From the NCBI RefSeq assembly GCF_035582795.1, contig NW_027445658.1:266001-330000 (forward strand): a stretch of DNA of 64,000 bases, written 5' to 3'. Below, piece after piece: positions 37,097 to 48,365 of the stretch (positions are counted from its first letter, which is position 1; each line of letters begins with the position of its first letter). Both the position numbers and the translations under genes were made by a program. Source of the DNA: Mycteria americana. Lineage: Eukaryota; Chordata; Aves; Ciconiiformes; Ciconiidae. A model generated the notes under the pieces. That model worked only from the letters and a program-made list of their open reading frames with translations. It ran no database searches and was not told the origin of the DNA.

Positions 37097-37224
37097 ACGG
37101 GGCGCTCCTTCCTGCTGTCTGCCCCTGCGGGGACACCGTCCCCCGGCCGGTCCCGCCCCCACAGGCCCCGGGGCCGCCTGCCCGGGGCTGCCCTGGCCCG
37201 TGCCCGGCCCAGGCCCCTGAGCTC

Positions 37225-38190
37225 TGGTGGAGCAGGGAGGAGGGGGAGCAAGGGACAGGGCAGCAGAGGGAGGTAGGGCAGGGCAGTGGGGTGGCCGGAG
37301 AGGGACAGGAGACGGACAGAGGGACGGGAGCAGGACAGAGGGGCAGGGAGAGCAGGGGGGAGCTGGGCAGGGAGTGGAGAAAGGAAAAGTACTGGTGAGG
37401 AGCGGGCAGAGGGATGGTGCGGGAAACAGATGGAGGGGAAGGAGGTCGGGGGGGTCAGGAAGAAAACTCGTGCTAAGCAGCAGGACAGAGGGACAGAGAG
37501 AGAAGAAGAAGGGCAGGAAGGAGGCCAGAGGGACGGACCAACCCAGGCGGGGTGAGGGAGCGGGGCAGGGGGGCAGAGAGACAGAAAAAGCACTGGGGGA
37601 GCGGAGTGACAGAGCAATGGGACAGGGAGCAGGACAGAGGGACAGAGGGGAAAGGGTGAGAGGGAAAAGGGAGGGGAGAGAGACAGGGAGAGGCAGGGAC
37701 AGAGAGTGGGAGAGCAAGAGAAGGACAGGAAGCAATGCAGAGAGACTGAGAAACAGAGGGATGTGGATTGGGACAAGAAGGCGGAGAAGGACAGAACAGC
37801 AATGGCCTCCAGGATGGAGACGGAGGAAGAGCAAAAGGGGATGGGGAGCAGGACGGAGGCCTAGAGAGAAGAGAGAAGGCACAGCCAGCTGAGCAGGGGA
37901 TGAGGGGAACAGGAAAGAGGGGACAGGCTGCAGGACAGAGAGAAAAAATAAAGCCAGGAAGCAGGACACAGTGACAGGAAAAATAGAAGGAAAAGGAGCA
38001 GGAGAGAGCACTGTGGAGAAAGAAAAAACCAGCAAGGGGATATAGGAGAGACAGAGAAGAATTAGAAAATACAGACCGGGAGCTGGACAGAGAAAAAGAA
38101 AATAAAAAATAGTGATGGGCTAAAAACAGAGAAGGAGTAATTAAAAAATGGGAAGCCAGAGAGAGAGTGATGGGAAGAGACCAAACATTG
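37225..38190 (+). repeat. Purine-rich minisatellite block B
   Basis: Same GGGACAGGGAGCAGGACAG-type motif family as block A, starting more G-rich and becoming A-rich toward 38,150. No coding content is supported. Confidence 0.9.
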
Positions 38191-38211
38191 CAATTATGGG
38201 CAACTGCCCAC

Positions 38212-38668
38212 ATTTCTTGAGCGCTCCCCAGGAACTGCAGTACCAGGAGCCTCGAGGAATGTGCTGCCTAAAACCCCTCTGCCCTGGGCCCAATCCTGCA
38301 GCCCAATACTGGTGACGAGCATTACCTTGCAGACTGGCTGGGACTGAGGAAAAAAAGCCCAGCTGAGGGGGGGCGGGGAATTGCCCAACTGTTTTTTTGT
38401 TTGTTTGCCTGTTGGTTTTGCTTTTAAAAAAAATACCATTTAATCTCTAAATACCACTTGCAAAGAAGAAGGAACCTGGCATACCAGCTTGGGTGCAATT
38501 AAAGCCTGAACCCGTTCAACAGCTTCACAAACAAACCATCGCTCACTCCCACAGCACACACTCCACTGCCTGCCTGCAAGTAGAGGCAGCCACACTGTTT
38601 CTTGAGCGCTCCCCAGGAATGGCACCACCAGGCAGTTCAAAAAACATGCTGCCTGCAAAAACTTGAGC
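38212..38668 (+). repeat. Two copies of a ~70-bp segment, 381 bp apart
   Basis: TTTCTTGAGCGCTCCCCAGGAA begins near 38,213 and near 38,599 (I quote 20 bases or fewer per copy elsewhere). Both continue with CACCAGG-like and TGCTGCCT-like phrases. The spacer includes A-runs and no gene. Confidence 0.7.
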
Positions 38669-38699
38669 ACAGCTTAATTGTGGGCAATTTTTCCTCTTT

Positions 38700-39330
38700 T
38701 TAGGCCTGCTGGTTGAAGAGTCATCTGTCAAGAGATGCCTCAGGACCATGTCAGCACTGGTGGCGCTGTTTTTTGGATCCTGTGGCAGCAATGGGCAAAG
38801 GGGCAGGCTATGGAATCCCCGTGCCAGGTACGTGTGCAGGGTGTCAGGGTCACCCCTACATGGTTTTTCCCAGCGGAGCCCCAGCCAGTGCTGGCCCCAC
38901 GCTGCAGCCTCAGGGCGGAGGCTCAAGGAGCCAGGCATTTCTGTGGGCACTGCACCCTGCCGGGCCCCACCGCTGGCTGTTGGCTGCCCTGAGCTTCTCC
39001 CCGTTGTGCCCCCAGCTCTGCTTTCTGCCAGCACCAGGGGCACAGGAGAACGTCTGGCCTGTTCCTCCTGACCCACGTCGGCAGCTCCTACGTGGTGTCC
39101 ACGTCACACAGCTGATTTGGGGGCGGCAGGTCTCTCTTGTGGCACCCTGGGAATGGGGGCAAAGCAAACCAAATCCCTCCCTTCCAATCTTTGTCCCCAG
39201 GGAGACCCAGTGGAGACGTACCATGCACTGGAGAGCATCCTGCAGGGAGGTGACAGCTGTTGGCAGAGTGGTGCTGAGACCCACCTGACAGCAAAGATGC
39301 CCAGTAGCCGCAGAGGAGCCCAGGTGAAGT
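38700..39330 (+). other. Exon-like segments, possible decayed gene upstream of MROH-like exon
   Basis: Two open segments are flanked by plausible splice signals: one ending at 38,826 before GTACGTGT, and one from 39,202 (after TTTGTCCCCAG) to 39,322 (before GTGAAG). Neither has a recognised family. They may be exons of the same decayed gene as 39,682-39,837, or chance. Confidence 0.25.
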
Positions 39331-39681
39331 GGTTCTCTTGGAGGCCACCAAAGCAGCCTTCCTCTGCCCCTGTTTTTTGGTGAGATACAGAGCAGCGCAG
39401 AGGTGTTTCTCAGGCATCCAGGCCTGAGGAGGGTTTCCCAGTGCCCCCGTGAGAGATCCTGCTCCCAGGAAGCGGCTCCCCATAGAGCAAAGGCCATATC
39501 CAGCCACCCGGCACTGGGCTCAGCTGCCCCAAGGGGTCTCACAGGGAGGATGGGGTCATCTGTCTGGTGGCTCTGACACAGAAATGATGAGCTGAAGCCC
39601 CGTGGTCATGGCTGGCCAGTTACAAGGCTCTGAGTGCCTCAGGCTTCTCCCTGGGAGTGTTTAACGCAGGCACTTTTTCAG

Positions 39682-39837
39682 GGTGTGATGGATGATGTGA
39701 GGATAGCTGCTGGTGATGTCCTGGTGGCTCTGTCCCACTCCCACTTCAAAGTTGTGATGTCTGAGATGAGAGGCCACCTGAAGGCCCTGGCAGACATCTC
39801 CAAGGAGTTTATGTTCAGTGTTTTGATATCTTAGGGC
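39682..39837 (+). pseudogene. MROH-like (maestro heat-like repeat) exon remnant
   Basis: After a good acceptor (CACTTTTTCAG) the frame reads VRIAAGDVLVALSHSHF, then HLKAL and EF. This order resembles the N-terminal HEAT repeats of MROH2-type proteins (from memory of the family). The frame hits TAG at 39,835 where the family would continue, no donor is evident, and I find no following exon. It is most likely a single-exon relic of an MROH paralogue. MROH genes are large multi-exon HEAT-repeat proteins of poorly known function. Confidence 0.45.
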
Positions 39838-42800
39838 CAGCATGTGCTAGGGTTATGGGATGCTAGGGTTATTGGATGCCAGAGTTTACATGAGTTTGGA
39901 TTAAAGCATGTGATTGTTATGGACAGGATCTGGGTTTGTTGGCCCTGGGTTCCTGGGATTAGGTTATTTTTGCCTTATCTTGTATTCTGGGTGGGGTTTT
40001 TTTGGAGAGTCCTTTTTTAGTTTGTTTGCTTTCTTAGGGTTTGGGTAGTGGCCTTTGGTTTTTGTATGATGTGTCTTCTGGTTGGTTTTTTGTTGTTCTG
40101 GTAGTGTTGCATTTTCTGTCTTGTAACCAGCATTTGTGGTCTAATATGTGTGACCGGGCCAGGCAGTGTCAATTCTGTTGCGGTCCAACTCACTTCCACT
40201 GAGTCAGTAGGTAGGTGGTTAGGTGTGGAGGACTTGGAGTTTGTGGAGAATGACTGCCAGACGACTAACGGGCACTTCTGGGGTGTGTGGGGACTTCTGG
40301 CCCATAGGTAATGACTGCCGGAGGACTGAGTGTACTTCTGAATTTGTGTGGACTCCCCAAATTCATGGTCATTTCTGCTGCCTTGAGGAAGAGCCATAGG
40401 AAGACCCCAGCCACACAGAAGGACCAGGGTTTCCCCAAGGGTACATGGCTTTTTGGGTTTTGCTTTTGAGTAAGAAACCCGCAAAGAGGCTGCTGTTGTT
40501 GTTTAGTGATGTTTTGTACAGTCCTGGACTGAGTATCGTGTGACTTGAAACATGGCTGAAAAAAGGGTAGAGGTTTGCCTGCCTGTTGTGAATGCTTGAG
40601 TTTCAAATGTCTGCTTGCGGTGGTGACTTCATACAGTCCTTACCTCCTATCCTGAGGCACGACATGTGCTTAGGGCGAGGTTCATGATCCACAACAGTGG
40701 ATGAGAATCCATATTTCAAATAGACTTCTTGATCGTTTTGAATTTTTGGGGGCCAACTTCTTCTCAGATTGGATTCGTTCATCCTTGATTTTGCCTCTTC
40801 ACATGGCTGGCGAAGAGCTCATAGGAGGAGCAGGAGAAGGGTCAACACTACCGTTTCCATGTTGGTCAGTTGTGCTGGACTTACAGGGTTATCTTCCATC
40901 TGTGGTTTCTTTGCAGGAATCTCTTTTGAAGCCATTTGTCTGTTTAGTGAGGGGTAGTGGACTCAAGGGGAGACCTTTTGTTCCTCATTAGTGCCTCAGG
41001 GATTTACCTGTCATTTTTTGTTTGTTGTGTTTGCTTTTTATTTGCCATGCTTAATTTAAAAGCTTATTGAAGCTCTTTCGATTTCCATCATTAAAGAAAG
41101 TCTGTAGGATTACTACCCAGGAGTGAGCTGTCCAGAAAGGACTCTCCTTGTACGCTGCCGTCAGCCTTCAGTCTAGAGAAATATCTGGTAGTGGTGTATT
41201 TTAATGGTGATGTACTCAAATGCATCTTAAATATACAAGCTTTGCCCTTGTGCCTGATATGCCTGGGGGATGATGCTCAGCAGCTCATCAACATTATGTT
41301 CTGCTGTGCTTTACCCATTTGAAGTAATGCATCACCAGAAATGTCTTCCTTAGTGCCTACACAGAGCAAGAACCTCCAGTAGCAAGGGCATGCTGACCCT
41401 TGGGCAGCTTCAAAGTGACAGATAAATGTCAATAAGTTAAAAAACCAGTCCCGTGGTAGCAGTGTGGACGTCAAAGTCCACCTGACTCTCCACACTGACT
41501 CAGCATGTCACAAATTTATGTGGGTAAGGATGGGTGAAGTCAGTATAAGCAGGTGTTGTAACTGGCCAGGCAGTTTATCTAAAGAAACAAAAAAAAAGTG
41601 ACCTTTGCTTGGAGTTTTGTGCCTTTAGATGTCGGGGTGTATTGCCTTTTCCTTCCTTGCTCTGCGCACAGTGTAGCGAGAGGTGTTTCCATCTGGGGGA
41701 GGAAAGCCATCCAACAGCCATCATCAACCTCAGGGCTTGATGGAGGCCTAAGTGCTTGGGACAGTTTTACTTGTGTGGTGCTTCTCATTCTGCTCCCAGG
41801 TTTTCCCATTAATGCTTGCTCTTTGCTTTATTTGCCTTTACAGTGTTTTGTAAATGTTCTCCATTCATAGCCGTGAGCACTGAACTATGTGTTCCTTGCT
41901 CTGAAAACTCATCAAGAGCTTTAGAGGTTTCCTTGGGAGCAGAGAAAATGGGTCCCTTGAGAGTAGAGAAGAGAATTTCATATGATATGATAAGCTCAAT
42001 GCTTCCATGATAAGCATCTTGTAAGGATAAAAGTACCTGCTTTAACTTTTTGGGGTTTCTTCAGAAATGTTTAGCAATAGCTACTTAAATGATTGATTAC
42101 TTCAACAGAAGAAGAGATCACTTTGCTTTCTGTGTCTGACTAAAAGAACTAACCTGAACATACAGAAAACTGATGTGAAGAGCCATTGTTTGTCATTATT
42201 GGGTACCACGTCTGACTTGTAGAGCTTCCCTGGGCATAGGGTGGTGTTTTGTACATGGCATTGTCCAGTCCTGTTTTTGAACTGAACATGTTACTCTTTC
42301 ACAACTCTTTTCGTAGTGTTTTCACTTGAACTAATGTTCACCAAAGCAGTTTGTTCTTACGTAGCTTCTAGGCAGAGGTTGAATCTTTGCTGTCAGATTT
42401 TGCCTTGGCCTCTGTACGGTGCCTAGTAACCTTTTTTTTCCTGCATGATCTTTGTGCACAGGAGTTGCCTCTTACATTGAAATGGTCATCTCTGTAGGTA
42501 ATGCTACACACATTTGTACAGATGCTGGACAGGCTAAAGCTGTAATGCCAATATGGAAGGGCAGCTTGATGCTGGGATCATGCTGTAGCTCTCACAGCCC
42601 AGGAGATTTGTGTTTGTTATTGTCATGTTAGAGGAATTTCCCAGGTTTGGTATCTAGTGTGAAAGCACAGGGATCCTCCAGTGTTTGAGGTCTGGTAAAA
42701 TGATGGTCCATCTGAAAGTGGCTGCTGGAGGCTGGGAGTTTCAGTCCATGCTCATTAAATTGCCTGCAGGCAATTAGTGACCTGGGGGGGAGTAATGCAG

Positions 42801-43360
42801 TTCAGGCTGTGTTGGATCTGTGCAAGGGTTTAGAGCAGCTGCAGAACCTGGGCATTCAAGCCTGAGGTGTAAACCCTGAGTAAGAACAGAGGAGGGGGAG
42901 AAGGTGTGTTTGGTGTGTTTTTTCCCCTCTCTAGGATGTGACATGCCTCTGTTTTGGAGAAAAGCAAGTGAAAGAGCAGAAGCTGGGACAGGACTAGGTA
43001 AGTGGGAGGAGTGGTAGAATATTATGGGCAAAAGTGGGTTTGGATTTTGATCTGCTCAGAAAGTTTCATACCAGCCTTGAAACTTGTTTATTAATGTGGG
43101 GATGATAGTGAATGAAGGGGGGGGGGGGGGAGAGACAAAGAAGTGGAGGGAGCGAGGAAGAGCTCTGAGGATTTGCTCCCAGAGCTCCCAGACCATTAAT
43201 GTGTCAATCCTCTAGTGTCAGAAGGGGTGACTTGCCAGTGACACAGCTGTCACTCCTTGTCCCTGACTTTATAATTCCCTTGAAAGCCAGGGATACAGCC
43301 TTTCTCTTAAGAATATGTGTTAGAGGTACGAGTGCACAGGGGCAGCAATGTGAACAGTGG
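39838..43360. other. Non-coding, no recognised gene
   Basis: A two-copy ~61-bp repeat starts at 40,249 and 40,310 (AATGACTGCC anchor). A 14-base G-run lies at 43,117-43,130. Otherwise I recognise no gene, RNA or transposon. Confidence 0.45.
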
Positions 43361-43921
43361 TGTCGTGGTTTAGCTTCAGACGGCAACTAAGCACCACACA
43401 GCTGCTCGCTCACCCTCCCCACCCCGGTGGGATGGGGGAGAGAATCGGAAGGGCAAAAGTAAGAAAACTTGTGGGTTGAGATAAGAACAGTTTAATAATT
43501 GAACAAAAAAATTGTAATGAAAAGGAAAACAATAAGAGACAGAGAGAGGAACAAAACCCAGGGAAAAAAACATGTAATGCAACTGCTCACCACCTGCTGA
43601 CTGATGCCCAGCCAGTCCCCGAGCAGTGACTGCTGCCCCCCAGGCAACTCCCCGCAGTTTATATACTGAGCATGACGTCATACGGTATGGAATATACCTT
43701 TGGCCAGTTTGGGGCAACTATCTTGGCTGTGCCCCCTCCCAGCTGCTTGTGCACCTGGCAGAGCATGGGAAGCTGAAAAGTCCTTGACTAGTGTATACAC
43801 TACTTAGCAACAACTAAAACATCAGTGTGTTATCAACTTTCTTCTCATCCTAAATCCAAAACACAGCACTGTACCAGCTACTAGGAAGAAAATTAACTCT
43901 ATCCCAGCTGAAACCAGGACA
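43361..43921 (-). mobile_element. Avian LTR, minus strand, complete
   Basis: About 561 bp bounded by the inverted termini TGTCGTGGTT and AACCAGGACA. It matches the LTR at 49,684-50,318 and, in its 5' half, the fragment in every macrosatellite unit. A TTTATATACTGAGC stretch carries the TATA box. No target duplication is visible. Confidence 0.9.
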
Positions 43922-43996
43922 CTGGCCAAGTCAGCATCTTGCACGTGTTACGCAGATTGTGTTTCTTGACTGCTAGCAAGGAAAGGAGTGTGATAG
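43922..43996 (-). repeat. Relic of the satellite sequence flanking the LTR
   Basis: Seventy-odd bases outside the LTR 5' end match, on the minus strand, satellite positions 3308-3382 (GACTGCTAGCAAGGAAAGGAGTG and neighbours). The shared flank shows that this LTR and the satellite LTR descend from the same insertion or duplication. The provirus at 43,997 interrupts it. Confidence 0.75.
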
Positions 43997-44310
43997 TGTA
44001 GTCTAACAGTGTAGTCTAACAGGAGCTGTTGGAAGGCCAAGGCTTACGTAAAGCTGATAAGGGAGATTCAGGCTGGAAAGTGGCATGTCTAAACAAGAAT
44101 TACTGTCCTTGGGAGAAAAACACATCCTGGAGAAATATGTAAGCTAATTAAGATGTTTTGGGAACCATCTGAAACAACTAGTAGAAGTGTGATAAGAGGC
44201 ACTCTCATGCAAACTATCCTCATTATAATACTAAAAGTCACACCCCTCGAGCTGGAGACCCTGGCCAAAGCAGAGACCCCTCACCTTTGAGCGTGCGCAG
44301 AATATTAAAG
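43997..44310 (+). mobile_element. 5' LTR (U3 part) of gamma-type ERV
   Basis: Begins with the doubled TGTAGTCTAAC motif and follows the 24,157 LTR up to AATATTAAAG. There the two diverge completely, so R/U5 differs or is deleted. The LTR-leader boundary lies somewhere between 44,310 and 44,450. Confidence 0.75.
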
Positions 44311-44450
44311 CTCTGCATAAGACGCATCAGGGAAGATAGGCGGCAGCAGCATAGTTCTGTTTATTTCTACACGCTGTTCTGTTCTGAGTAACGAAGGGAG
44401 ACGTGCCTCGTTCTGGTTTGTGTAGAAACGCTGGGTTTTTCGGTACCGAT

Positions 44451-45393
44451 ATGGGTGCTGCTGCTTCCCAGGAGGCACCCCTTTCCTCTGCTCTAGGATG
44501 CATCCTGAAGAATTGGAATAAATTTGGAGGGTAAGCTAAAATGATATTTTAATCAATGGTGGCCACAATATCAATTGGAAGATGGTGAAAAATGGCCTGA
44601 GAATGGATCCTTGAAATACAAGACTAGATTGTAATTAATGTTGTTTTGTCAGGGAACTGAAAAACGGGATGAAATACAATATGTGGATATGTTTTTTTGA
44701 TTAAGAAATGATTTGGATATGTGGAAGAAATGTGGTTTAGTGGATTCTAAACATCAGATTGGAATATATGCGTTAAAAGAGAAAAAGGAAAAATCCTGTT
44801 GTATCGAATTGAAACAATCCAGAAGGCATGTATAGTACTGTTAAAACTGTAATGATGGCTCATAATCCTAACTGGGGACATGTACAGGCTCTCCTAGAAT
44901 ATTTGTTTACCCCTGAGGAGAGGAGATTGATTTTAGAGAAGGCTAGAGAGGGACTGATCCAGCAACGGGGGGGTGGGGGTAGGGGGTGGTGCCTAATACC
45001 AATATGTACATCCCAAAAGCGGATCCGGAGTGGGATTCAAACACAAGTGAGGGATTACAGAGGGTAAAGGAATATCAAAAGTTAATTTTGTATGGGATTC
45101 AACATGGAGTGCCAAAGCCTAAGAATTTATCTAAACTCTATGAAGTAAGGCATAAGGAAACCCCATCAGCCTTCTATGAGAGACTGTGTGAAGTAGCTCG
45201 AAAATGGACAGATCTGAATCCGGAAGATGATAGCAATTCCAAGTTATTTAATATGCTGTTTATTGGTCAAACAGCAGCAGATATAAGAAAGAAATTACAA
45301 AAGTTAGAGGGTGCATGTGGAATGACAATCTCAGAGTTATTGTCAATCGCATATAAGGTGTATAAAGTTTCCCCAGCTGATCCTCTGGTTCCA
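44451..45393 (+). pseudogene. gag: Decayed gag (matrix start and capsid)
   Basis: The ATG at 44,451 opens MGAAASQ, with a Gly at position 2 fit for myristoylation, and stops after 27 codons. Capsid-like sequence resumes near 44,850 (HNPNWG, TPEERR, both typical of gammaretroviral p30). It shifts frame at the G-rich tract around 44,970 and continues to about 45,370 with PSAFYERL and KLQKLEG. The nucleocapsid with its zinc knuckle is absent: capsid reads almost directly into protease. Confidence 0.8.
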
Positions 45394-45396
45394 GTC

Positions 45397-45589
45397 AAGA
45401 TGGGGAACGAAATAATAGATTTTTTAATTGATAGTGGAGCCACACATTCAGTAGTAACTAGTTGTAGGGGACCCTTAAGTAGAACTAAAATAAGCATTGT
45501 TGGTGCAACAGGGAAAAAGACTTTAAGGCCATTTTTACAACCTATGGAATGTTCAATTGGAAATACTACATGAACTCATGAATTCCTTT
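45397..45589 (+). pseudogene. pro: Retroviral aspartic protease, partial
   Basis: In frame with the end of capsid. The active-site triad DSG lies at 45,430-45,438 (FLIDSGATHS). The domain ends early at TGA 45,571-45,573. Confidence 0.8.
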
Positions 45590-47026
45590 AGATGCCAGAA
45601 TGCCCCTTACCATTGCTTGGACGGGATTTACTTTGTAAACTGAATGCACAACTAACGTTTTCTGAAGACTCTGTTCAGTTGCATATTCCTCCAGAGACTG
45701 CCTGGAAAGCCCAGATATGTTTGTTAATCGAGAAAGATCCTAATGAAGAAATGAATATTCCAGAGGAAGTACTGAATGTGGTCACACCTCTGGTATGGGC
45801 ATCGAAGACACCTGGACAAGCTAAGAATGCGACCCTGGGAAAGACTGAACTGAAACCAGGAGCTCAACTGGTAAGAAAGAAACAATACCCCATTAAGCTG
45901 GAGGCCTGAAAAGGATTAGAACCTATAAAAAGCTCCTTTTTAGAACATGGATTGTTACGGGAGTGTCAATTGGAATTTAATACTCCCATCCTACCTGTAA
46001 AGAAGTCCCATTCTTCTGAATATAGACTGGTACAGGACTTAGGAGAAATTAATGCAAGGACAGTAGATGCCCACCCTGTGGTTCCAAACCCGTATACCCT
46101 CCCTACTACAATCCCTAACAGTAATACTTATTTCATAGTATTAGATTTAAAGGACACCTTCTGTATAACTGAGGATGAGCAGAGCCAGACCATCTTCACA
46201 TTTGAATGGGAGAATCCAACTACAGGACGAAAGACACAACTCTGCTGGACTGTCCTTCCGCAAGGATTCAAGAACAGCCCTACCTTGTTTGGTAAGGTAC
46301 TAGCCAAAGAATTGGAACTATGGCAAAATGATCATGATGCTGTAACATTGTTGCAATATGTTGATGATTTGCTAATTGGTTCTGACAGTTATAAGGTATG
46401 TCTGGAGGCCATCATCAGTTTGCTTAACTTTCTGGGCTTGGCAGGGTATTGGGTTTCTAAAGAAAAAAGCTCAGATTCGGAAATAAAAGGTCCAATATAT
46501 GGGGTTTGAAATCAGCAAAGGATAGAGAGAATTAAGTACTGAGAGAAAAGAGGCAGTTTGTAGAATTGCTGTACCTACATCAAAGAAGCATTTAAGAGGA
46601 TTTCTGGGAGTGGCTGGGTGGTGTTGCTTATGGATTCCCAATTTTGGACTAATTGCCAAACCATTGTACGCTGCTGCGAAAGGACCTGAGGGGGTTCTTG
46701 AATGGACACCTGAATGTAGGAAGAGTTTTGACAAAATTAGAAGGAAACTCATGGAGGCTTCTGCTTTGGGACTCCTGAACTTGAAGCAACCCTTCCGATT
46801 ATATGTACATGAATGCCAGCAAGTGGCATGAGGAGTTTTGACACCAGAACTGGGGAGCTGGAGAAGAGCGGTGGGATATTTTTCAAAGCAATGAGATGAG
46901 GTCAGTAAAGGCCAGCCTGCTTGTTTGAGTGCAGTAGCGGCGACTGCGACTTTGATGGAAGAGTCTCGGAAATTGATGTTAGGCCAGCTGATTACTGTAT
47001 TTGTACCTCATGCTGTGTCTTCTCTC
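45590..47026 (+). pseudogene. pol (RT): Reverse transcriptase with start of RNase H, broken
   Basis: The YVDD catalytic box is at 46,357-46,368. LPQGFKNSPT lies upstream at about 46,258, and the linker PLLGRDLL begins the domain near 45,607. In-frame stops occur near 45,907, 46,507 and 46,829, with frame changes. The connection domain (FLGVAGWC, about 46,600) and the first part of RNase H are visible. Sequence homology stops near 47,026, where GC-rich non-viral DNA begins. Confidence 0.88.
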
Positions 47027-47139
47027 ACGCCCTCCTGCATCGTGTTCTCCATGGCACGGGCTCCCGCGGGGAGGGGGGAGAGGAGGCGGTGGCCTGGCAC
47101 CACATGGTCCTCCTTCATGTGCATAACACAGCATGCGAG

Positions 47140-47572
47140 CTGCAGCACCGCTATGCAGACACTGGGCGGCGCGCCACCACACATGCGCTGTCGAGGTGCG
47201 GCCGCATGGCTGGTTGGGGAGCTACTGCATGGGAAGCCCGCAGAAACCCCCACGGAACTGGCAACAAAACTACACCTCGTGCCGCACTGCGGGGGCCGTG
47301 GCGGCAGCAGGGACTACACTGTGCCCCATGCCCCCAGGAGCGATGCGGCTGCCCGGCAGCCCAGTCCACAAAAACTACAGCTCCCGGCATGCATTGGCAA
47401 ACACAGCATGGCTGCCCGACAGCCAAGGGCCAGAAGACTACAGGTCCCAGCATGCTCTGGGGAACCAACATGGCCGGCCAGCAGCCCCTTGCCCCAGCAC
47501 TACAGCTCCCAGCACACCGCGACAGGCTGCCTTCCCTGCTGTCTGCCCCCACGGGGACACCGTTCCCCAATG
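47140..47572 (+). promoter_or_regulatory. Tandem ZNF143/YY1-type modules in CpG-rich DNA
   Basis: ACTACA starts at 47,269, 47,313, 47,374, 47,437 and 47,499; the last three are 62-63 bp apart. The last three continue with CTCCC/TCCC and GCAT/GCAC, close to the ZNF143 site. CATGGCTGCC or CATGGCCGG lies between them, YY1-like. The end (CTTCCCTGCTGTCTGCCCC, GGGGACACCGT) repeats 37,100-37,140. No gene is recognised downstream. Confidence 0.55.
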
Positions 47573-47598
47573 CCCCCCCCCCCCCCCCCCCCCCCCCC
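47573..47598 (+). repeat. C-run of 26
   Basis: Uninterrupted; prone to length error in sequencing. Confidence 0.95.
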
Positions 47599-48365
47599 GA
47601 GCTGATGCACCTGGAATCCCTGCCCAGCCCCCCTGGCCCTGCTCCATCTCCAGGCAGCCCCTGCCACCCAGCTCCAACACACCACAGCCCCCACACACCC
47701 CCGCCAGCCCTCGCTGCCGGTGCAGCACTCTTTCACCCCCCCCTGCTGCCACTCCATGCCTCCGACATGGACCCCACCGGCCCAGCCGCCCACCCACAGG
47801 CACCACCGCCCTCCTCGGGGCTTTCCCTGGGACCCGCTCACCTTCTCCCTCAGTGCAGCCACAGCCCAGCAATGCTCGGCAGCTGCTCTGCCCCTCCTTT
47901 CCCTCACACCAGCCCCTCCACGGCCACCCGGGCAGGGCAGCACCAGCCTTTCCACCGGCAGCCATCCCATGACAGGGACAGGCTGTCGCCATCGACCTTG
48001 CCGCCCACCCCTGGGGCTCCTCCAGCCCCAGCCCACAGCGGGAGGCCAGCAGGAACAGGGGGCCATCACCCGACCCCCTCAGTGCCTCACCTCCTCCCCT
48101 GGGCTCCCTCACAGCCCCTGGCCCGGGGCAAAGGGAGCGCAAACACAGCGGGGAGGGCAAAGGAGACAGCAAGTGTTCATTCAGTCACGCACGTAACAAG
48201 TCCCTGGAGCAAGTCTGCTCTGGGACTCGGGGGCCCTGACACTGCCCCTGCTCCTGAGGCACCTCGGCAGTTGTTCCCGCAGCCACACTCATCAGTTCGG
48301 CAGGGAACAGATGGTCGCTCAGCTGGCTCCTGGAGCGATGGGCTGCTGGGCAGAGGTGGCCCCCA
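47599..48365. other. GC-rich, Pro/Ala-coding by composition, no gene recognised
   Basis: Continuation of the CpG-rich segment. Long frames exist on both strands, but all are low-complexity and none has a recognised domain. Confidence 0.5.

Larger units (their letters stand above)
43997..47026 (+). mobile_element. 5' half of a gamma-type (class I) endogenous retrovirus
   Basis: LTR, leader, gag, protease and reverse transcriptase in order, broken by stops and frameshifts, ending abruptly in the RNase H region near 47,026. There is no integrase, env or 3' LTR. Same family as the 3' half at 22.5-24.7 kb. Confidence 0.9.
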
